The notes under the pieces: model-generated | Database searches by the model: none | What the model was told of the DNA's origin: nothing | The model's input: the letters and a program-made list of their open reading frames with translations, nothing else | Shown here: in pieces, positions 59,091-64,000 of the stretch | Numbering within the stretch: the first letter of the stretch is position 1 | Layout: each line of letters opens with the position of its first letter | Made by a program: the position numbers and the translations under genes | Source of the DNA: UBA11524 sp963590165 | GTDB taxonomy: Bacteria; Bacillota; Clostridia; Christensenellales; Aristaeellaceae | DNA: 64,000 nucleotides | Direction of reading: 5' to 3' | Assembly: GCA_963590165.1 (NCBI GenBank) | Contig: CAVANO010000032.1 | Coordinates: forward strand, 4,541-68,540

Positions 59091-59265
59091 GTTGAACAGA
59101 ATCAGAAGTTACATGATCAATCATGCAACTAATATGGGAATGCTTCGCAGCACGCTATTCATCGTCATTGGGTAATGCATTATTTTGCCAAAACTCAACT
59201 ATGAAAATGAAAACAAGCGTGGTGCCGAAGGAGTCAAGGGGGCGACCGGAAAGCCACCTTGGAAG

Positions 59266-59544
59266 TTACATTGCTGTAGGCAGCCCATGCTTGACGCGGT
59301 CATGCTCCTCCGCGCGCTTGGCATTGTTGAAGCGGTCAAGCGTGCCGACAAGATAGCCCGTGATGCGGCGGATGCGCTGGAACGGCACCGTGCCGAAATC
59401 ATAGGAAAGTTCCACATCATCGCCGTCAAGCGTGATGTCCATCTGCAGCGGTTCGCGGTTGTACTTCTGCCGCGCGTGGTCGATATAGGCATTGATTTCC
59501 GCCTGGGACAGGGAACCGTTTTTCACATTGACAACACAGCACAT
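59266..59544 (-). CDS. Small protein resembling the C-terminus of anaerobic ribonucleotide reductase
   Basis: 92 residues, start at the ATG after GGGAGGATCAAGCT. The C-terminal half RIRRITGYLVGTLDRFNNAK plus a basic AEEHDRVKHG resembles the end of NrdD, where a Gly in a RxxGYL motif carries the radical. The Cys zinc site of NrdD is absent, and the N-terminal half SLSQAEINAYIDHARQKYN is unrelated. By analogy with the spare glycyl-radical domain YfiD it could repair or substitute for a radical enzyme, but that is inference. No nrdD or nrdG is nearby. Confidence 0.7.
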   Translation of the reverse strand: MCCVVNVKNGSLSQAEINAYIDHARQKYNREPLQMDITLDGDDVELSYDFGTVPFQRIRRITGYLVGTLDRFNNAKRAEEHDRVKHGLPTAM

Positions 59545-60014
59545 AGCTTGATCCTCCCTAATTTCCTGCGCCGCAGCACGCATAAGGTGGTGTGCGGACG
59601 TTGTTTTCCTCAGTTAGATACATCTAAATATTGTGGTTTTCATAACCGAAAATCACAATTTAAGCACAAGATGTTGTTGCACGCTTGCTATTATACCACA
59701 CACGCACAGATTTGCAAGGGGAACAGGCAAATATATTTTGTTGTGGATCGGGAAGGCAGACAGGCAGGAAAATCGGCATAAGAGCGGTGAACAGCAATCA
59801 GAAAATGGCGAACAGGAATCTCATTTTTTTCGTCTTGTGAGTAAAAAAGAACAGGCTTGAAAATGAACACTGCGAAGGCTTCCAAAGGGCGATCGCAAAG
59901 CGCTTTGGTCGTGGCAGCAGACGCGAAATGCCTGCCAAAAATGAAAGAAAGATTGATAGAACGCATTCTTTCTGGTATACTAAGACAGAAAACAACGAAG
60001 GGAAGTGGAAGAAC
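59545..60014. other. 470-bp region with divergent promoters and no gene
   Basis: Minus-strand promoter TTGCAA (59717-59712), 16-bp spacer, TATAAT (59695-59690) serves the small NrdD-like gene, giving a 5' leader of about 140 nt. A plus-strand promoter TTGATA (59953-59958), 17 bp, TATACT (59976-59981) serves the decarboxylase gene. Between them is AT-rich DNA with CCAAAG...CTTTGG hairpin text near 59883-59909. No coding frame with a ribosome site was supported. Confidence 0.65.
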
Positions 60015-60023
60015 GTGGCTGGG

Positions 60024-61397
60024 ATGGAGCAGCGCCCGATTTATACCATGCTGCGCAATGCCTCAGGGCGAATCAGCGGTCATATGCCCGGACATAAGGG
60101 GACAATGCCGTTCGATTCCGGCGACCTCTACTCCCTCGATACGACGGAAATTCCGCAGACAGATGACCTGTATGCTGCGGAAGGCGGTCTGCGCGATGCG
60201 ATGGTGCTCTATGCTCATGCAGCCGGAGCCGCACGGACGCTTTTCCTTCATAATGGGTCGACTTCCGGCATTCACGTGATGCTTCAGCTCTATGCGCGCG
60301 AAGGCGAAACGGTGCTGCTGCCGCGCAATGCGCATCTGTCTGCAGTGAATGCGTGTGTTCTCGGCGGCATGAAGCCGGTATGGATGAATGTTCGATGCAC
60401 GCCGGACGGGTATGCGTTTGTCCACCCGACAGACGCAGCGGAGGCGCTTCGGACGCATCCGCAGGCAAAGGCGATGCTGCTCGTTCGGCCGGATTATTAC
60501 GGCGGCGCGATGGCGGATGAAGCGTTTGCGGCACTTGTGCGTCAGGCGCATGCGCAGGGTACAAAGGTTGTAGTGGATGAGGCGCACGGCGCGCATTTTC
60601 CATGGAGCGATGCGATGACATCCGCCGGTGACCTGGGCGCGGATGCGTGGGTGCAGTCCGTCCATAAGACACTGATGGGACTGACGGGCAGTGCAGTGCT
60701 GCACCTTGCGAATGACTGCGATGAGCACCGCGCGTGGCTGCTGCTTCGCCGCGAGCAGACCTCTTCACCGTCATTTCTGCTGATGATGTCCATCGATGAC
60801 AGCCGTGCGTGGATGGAACTGCACGGGCGGAAGCGATTGCAGGAAACGGCAGATGCGCTTGATGAGCTGAGAAGTCAGCTGAACGATACGCCGTATGACG
60901 ATGCGCACGAAAAATGGCAGCGTCTGCCGGTGCACTTTGATCCGACGCGGCTTGTGCTGACTGCGCCGCAGGGCGGCAGGCGTCTGGCGGAGCAGCTGCG
61001 TCAGGAAGGCATAGATGCGGAAATGGCGGACGATCGGCGTGTGGTGATGATTTTCACGGCGATGGACGATGCGCAGACCATCGCGCATGTGTCGGACGTG
61101 CTGAAAAATCTACCGGTTGAGCAGCGGATGACATTTCGGACCTCGCCGCTCATGATGCATCTGCCGCACGGCGTGCTGACACCGCGTCAGGCGGCGATGG
61201 CATCGGATGCGCCGGTGCCGCTCTCGATGGCGGAAGGACGGATTTCGGCAGTTGCAGCGGGATTATATCCGCCCGGAATACCGCTTGTGATGCCCGGAGA
61301 ACTGGTAACAGGAGAGATTGCGGCGCAATTGCAGCGAGCCGGCACAAGGGAAAGATTCGGCGTGGAAGGAGACTGCCTGCGGTGCGTAAATGTGTGA
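60024..61397 (+). CDS. Orn/Lys/Arg decarboxylase-family PLP enzyme (YaaO/SpeA-like)
   Basis: About 457 residues. SGRISGHMPGHKGTM at the N-terminus is diagnostic of the fold-type I Orn/Lys/Arg decarboxylase family; VDEAHGAHFPWS binds PLP and SVHKTLMGLTGS contains the Schiff-base lysine. In Bacillus and many Firmicutes the homologue yaaO precedes tmk, the same order as here. The substrate is uncertain. GTG 60015 is an alternative start; ribosome-site support is moderate. It overlaps the next gene by 16 bp. Confidence 0.9.
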   Translation: MEQRPIYTMLRNASGRISGHMPGHKGTMPFDSGDLYSLDTTEIPQTDDLYAAEGGLRDAMVLYAHAAGAARTLFLHNGSTSGIHVMLQLYAREGETVLLPRNAHLSAVNACVLGGMKPVWMNVRCTPDGYAFVHPTDAAEALRTHPQAKAMLLVRPDYYGGAMADEAFAALVRQAHAQGTKVVVDEAHGAHFPWSDAMTSAGDLGADAWVQSVHKTLMGLTGSAVLHLANDCDEHRAWLLLRREQTSSPSFLLMMSIDDSRAWMELHGRKRLQETADALDELRSQLNDTPYDDAHEKWQRLPVHFDPTRLVLTAPQGGRRLAEQLRQEGIDAEMADDRRVVMIFTAMDDAQTIAHVSDVLKNLPVEQRMTFRTSPLMMHLPHGVLTPRQAAMASDAPVPLSMAEGRISAVAAGLYPPGIPLVMPGELVTGEIAAQLQRAGTRERFGVEGDCLRCVNV

Positions 61398-62656
61398 TTT
61401 TTGATCTGGATGGGACGCTGACACAGTCCGAGGAAGGTATCTGGAACTGCATCCGCTATACGGCGGACAAGATGGGCTATGAGCAGCCGGATGCGGCGAC
61501 GCTGCGCAAGATGATCGGACCGCCGCTGGGCTATTCCTTCACGGCGTATATGCACATGGACGAGGAAACGTCGGAACGCGCGGTGAAGGTTTACCGCGAA
61601 CGCTATGAGCGCGTCGGGCTGTTCGAGAACCGCGTCTATCCCGGCATCCGCCGTCTGCTGAGGATGCTGAAAAGGGATGAATGCTATGTCGGCATTGCAA
61701 CTGGCAAGCCGCAGCGCAGCGCCGAACGAATTATCGAACATTTCGGCTTGAGCCGCTATTTTGACACGATTGTCGGTCCGGCGGACGGACGCGGTGCGGA
61801 GAAGGAACTGCTCATCCGCGCTGCATTGCCGGAGGATGCAGGAGAGACGTGGATGGTCGGAGACCGGCGCTTCGACATCGAGGGCGGCAAGCAGGTAGGC
61901 GTTCATACCATCGGCGTCGGCTACGGCTACGGCAGCCGCGAGGAGCTGACATCGTGCGGCTGCGACATCTACTGCAAAACGGTGCAGGACGTGATTGACG
62001 CGCTTTGCCCGAATCAGACGAATCCGCAGGGCGTGTTTCTGTCGATGGAAGGCATGGATGGCAGCGGCAAGACGACGCAGCTTCGCGCGTTGGTTGACAC
62101 GCTTGACCGTTATGGCTTTGAGGTGCAGACGAGTCGCGAACCGGGCGGCTGCAAGATCAGCGAGAAAATCCGCGCATTGCTGCTTGATCCGGAGAACAGC
62201 GAGATGGACAGCATAACCGAAGCGCTGCTGTATGCCGCATCTCGCGCACAGCATGTCCGGCAGGTCATTCGTCCGGCGATTGCGGCTGGGAAAATCCTTC
62301 TGTGCGACCGCTTCACGGATTCATCTGCGGCATATCAGGGCGGCGGACGGATGCTCGGCGTCGACACGGTGCTGGACATCAACCGTCATGCGGTCGACGG
62401 CACGATGCCTGACGCAACCATCTATCTGCAAATCGACCGCGAGGAAGCCATGCGGCGCCGTGCTGCGGCCAGTCAGCTTGACCGGATGGAGCAGGCGGAT
62501 GATGCGTTCCGGCAGCGGACGGATGCAGCGTATCAGGAACTAATTCGCCGTGAGCCGGCGCGGTTCATTGTGGTCGATGCATCCGGCACGGCGGAGGAGG
62601 TCACGCGCGAAATGACGGCAAAGGTACTGGCAAGGCTGATGGAGGCGGAAGCGTGA
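61382..62656 (+). CDS. tmk: Fusion of HAD phosphatase and thymidylate kinase
   Basis: 424 residues in one uninterrupted frame. Residues about 1-213 are a HAD phosphatase: CVIFDLDGTLTQSEEG (motif I), IATGKPQRSAERI (motif II region), and WMVGDRRFDIEGGKQVGV (motif IV), closest to PGP-like or GphA-type. Residues about 219-424 are thymidylate kinase: SMEGMDGSGKTTQLRAL (P-loop), TSREPGGCKISEKIR, and LCDRFTDSSAAYQGGGR (DRx and LID). The linker NQTNPQG is short. Thymidylate kinase makes dTDP for DNA synthesis. Start is GTG after AAGGAGA. The tmk position after yaaO is conserved, but the HAD fusion is not normal. Confidence 0.88.
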   Translation: MRKCVIFDLDGTLTQSEEGIWNCIRYTADKMGYEQPDAATLRKMIGPPLGYSFTAYMHMDEETSERAVKVYRERYERVGLFENRVYPGIRRLLRMLKRDECYVGIATGKPQRSAERIIEHFGLSRYFDTIVGPADGRGAEKELLIRAALPEDAGETWMVGDRRFDIEGGKQVGVHTIGVGYGYGSREELTSCGCDIYCKTVQDVIDALCPNQTNPQGVFLSMEGMDGSGKTTQLRALVDTLDRYGFEVQTSREPGGCKISEKIRALLLDPENSEMDSITEALLYAASRAQHVRQVIRPAIAAGKILLCDRFTDSSAAYQGGGRMLGVDTVLDINRHAVDGTMPDATIYLQIDREEAMRRRAAASQLDRMEQADDAFRQRTDAAYQELIRREPARFIVVDASGTAEEVTREMTAKVLARLMEAEA

Positions 62657-63747
62657 GCGAGCGTATTGTGGTGGGCATGTCCGGCGGCGTGGATTCGTCT
62701 GTCGCGGCGCTACTGCTTAAGGAGCAGGGCTACGATGTGGTTGGCGTTTTCATGAAGAACTGGGAGGAAACGGATGAGTCGGGCGTGTGCACGGCGGAGA
62801 ACGACTGGAACGACGTGCGCGAGGTCTGCGAGCTGATTGGCATCCCGTATTATGCCGTCAATTTTTCGCGCGAATACTGGGATCGTGTTTTCAGTTACTT
62901 CCTGAAGGAGTATCGTGCAGGCAGAACGCCGAATCCGGATGTGCTCTGCAACCGTGAAATCAAGTTCAAGGCGTTCCTGGACTTTGCGATGGAATTGGGC
63001 GCGTCAAAAATGGCGACGGGGCATTTCGTCCGCACGAATGAACAGGGTGACCTGCTGCGTGGTATCGACCCGAACAAGGATCAGAGCTATTTCCTATATA
63101 TGCTGCACCGCGAGCAGCTCCAAAAGGCTGTTTTCCCTGTTGGCGGCATGACGAAGGCGAAAGTTCGCAGAATCGCGGCGGAACGCGGTCTTCCGGTCAG
63201 CAAGAAGAAGGATTCGACCGGTGTCTGCTTCATCGGCGAGCGCAATTTCCGTCAGTTTCTGTCAACGTACCTGCCTGCACAGCCAGGTGATATGGTCGCA
63301 ACGGACGGAAAAATTGTCGGGCACCATGACGGACTGATGTATTACACGCTTGGTCAGCGGCGCGGTCTGGGCATCGGTGGATGCGGCGATGGACGAAGCT
63401 GGTTTGTCATCGGGAAGGATTTGGTGAATAATCGGCTGCTTGTTGCACAGGGCGAGGATCACCCGATGCTGTATTCGACCCGATGCACGGCGTCGGACGT
63501 GACGTGGATTGGGGAAAACCCGCTTGCGCAGGCTGAGACGCTTGTGTGCACGTGTAAATTCCGCTATCGGCAGGGTGATCAGCCGGTGGAGGTGCGCATG
63601 GAAGGCGAACAGATGCTGATTCATGCGCTGACGCCGCAGCGAGCGGTCACGCCGGGGCAGAGCGCGGTGCTCTACATGGGTGAGAGGTGCATTGGCGGCG
63701 CAGTGGTGGATCAAATCCTTGACGCAGGCAATATGCAGGACGAATGA
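62653..63747 (+). CDS. mnmA: tRNA-uridine 2-sulfurtransferase
   Basis: 364 residues. GMSGGVDSSVAALLLKEQGY is the PP-loop; catalytic Cys residues are in VLCNREIKFK (about 98) and TGVCFIGERNFR (about 194). MnmA thiolates wobble U34 in tRNA for Lys, Glu and Gln. Start overlaps tmk by 4 bp. The C-terminal beta barrel with GDQPVEVRM is intact. Confidence 0.96.
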   Translation: MSERIVVGMSGGVDSSVAALLLKEQGYDVVGVFMKNWEETDESGVCTAENDWNDVREVCELIGIPYYAVNFSREYWDRVFSYFLKEYRAGRTPNPDVLCNREIKFKAFLDFAMELGASKMATGHFVRTNEQGDLLRGIDPNKDQSYFLYMLHREQLQKAVFPVGGMTKAKVRRIAAERGLPVSKKKDSTGVCFIGERNFRQFLSTYLPAQPGDMVATDGKIVGHHDGLMYYTLGQRRGLGIGGCGDGRSWFVIGKDLVNNRLLVAQGEDHPMLYSTRCTASDVTWIGENPLAQAETLVCTCKFRYRQGDQPVEVRMEGEQMLIHALTPQRAVTPGQSAVLYMGERCIGGAVVDQILDAGNMQDE

Positions 63748-63866
63748 TTTCAAATCGCGACAGTCAAAAGGACTGATATATTGCGAACAATGAATTGCGA
63801 GATACAAATTATCGTTCGGAAATTCAAAAAGTCTCAAAAATATCGCAAAAATTGATTCAAAAACGC

Positions 63867-63895
63867 TTGACGAAATCCGAAAACGGTGCTATTAT
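63867..63895 (+). promoter_or_regulatory. Strong promoter, probably for an rRNA operon
   Basis: TTGACG (63867-63872), 17-bp spacer, TATTAT (63890-63895), with A-rich sequence upstream typical of UP elements. A leader follows with no ribosome site. Confidence 0.75.
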
Positions 63896-64000
63896 GAACA
63901 AGCATCCTCGATGCGGCGCTTCACAGAGCCTCAGAGAGAATGCACACGAACCTTGAAAACGATACAGAACAAGATAACGCAAACAAAGACAGTCATTCCG
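63896..64000 (+). ncRNA. Probable leader of a 16S rRNA transcript (partial)
   Basis: After the promoter the text ACACGAACCTTGAAAACGAT and then ACAAAGACAGTCATTC resembles the leaders found just upstream of 16S rRNA in Clostridia, where CCTTGAAAAC is common. The 16S start itself lies beyond the window edge and is not seen. Confidence 0.55.

Noticed and set aside
59199..59265. 97-residue minus-strand frame overlapping the NrdD-like gene
   Set aside because: Different frame, basic and Ser-rich text, no ribosome site; a shadow of the 92-residue gene.

Overview
The window reads as a chromosome segment from a strictly anaerobic, polysaccharide-using member of the Firmicutes, most likely a gut-type Clostridia. 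Four things point there: an M20 PepV-type dipeptidase, a yaaO-tmk gene order as in Bacillus/Clostridia, strong AAGGAGG ribosome sites throughout, and a homocitrate/Re-citrate-synthase-type enzyme with a piece resembling the anaerobic ribonucleotide reductase C-terminus. The DNA is fairly GC-rich by eye. Genes are dense, with short gaps and many 4-bp overlaps. No phage, insertion sequence with transposase, or CRISPR array was seen. The window stops in what looks like the promoter and leader of an rRNA operon.

Layout. 1-5.4 kb (minus strand): one apparent operon from a promoter at about 5.4 kb, metF-parA-parB-sugar transferase-split transketolase (two genes)-licD (cut by the window edge). 5.5 kb: a 235-bp MITE-like element with 15-bp perfect terminal inverted repeats and a CTAA duplication, lying between a promoter and a small unknown gene that is followed by a PepV dipeptidase. 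7.5-12.6 kb (minus): a translationally coupled pair, a tubulin/FtsZ-like protein with a coiled coil and a 1064-residue protein carrying an actin/Hsp70-fold ATPase domain; this is the strongest candidate for an undescribed system. 12.7-15.5 kb (minus): SDR reductase, purine nucleoside phosphorylase, phosphopentomutase (nucleoside salvage). 15.6-16.8 kb: HAD phosphatase and a zinc-ribbon protein with a structured leader. 17-19.8 kb (minus): aminotransferase and Re-citrate/homocitrate-type synthase. 20-28 kb (minus): O-antigen ligase-like protein, recR, ybaB, DUF4097, and a type II topoisomerase pair. 28.3-37.2 kb (plus): tRNA-Trp, a PLD-helicase-DUF3427 protein, YgjP-like metalloprotein, degenerate M16 peptidase, then an FHA-ftsW-pbp2 cell-wall operon interrupted by an AT-rich winged-helix gene. 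37-45.5 kb: alpha-galactosidase, arabinofuranosidase, M42 peptidase, FNT transporter, two VanY-type carboxypeptidases and galE. 45.6-48.5 kb: uvrA. 48.7-59 kb (plus): a seven-gene membrane transport locus with two paralogous two-part solute-binding proteins, two MalF/MalG-type permeases, a membrane-fusion protein and a MacB-like permease fused to an SCP2/Eis-like domain, but no ATPase. 59-64 kb: a small NrdD-C-terminus-like protein, an Orn/Lys/Arg decarboxylase-family enzyme, a HAD-thymidylate kinase fusion, mnmA, and the rRNA leader.

A second theme is in the gaps between genes. Perfect short hairpins with a 3-base loop (GGAC-GAA-GTCC and relatives such as CTGCG-GGG-CGCAG) occur singly or in 17-20-bp tandem arrays at several places, often just upstream of promoters or just after stop codons. 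Product names come from recognised motifs and general family knowledge; no database search was run, and several starts were moved to the ATG that follows the best ribosome site.
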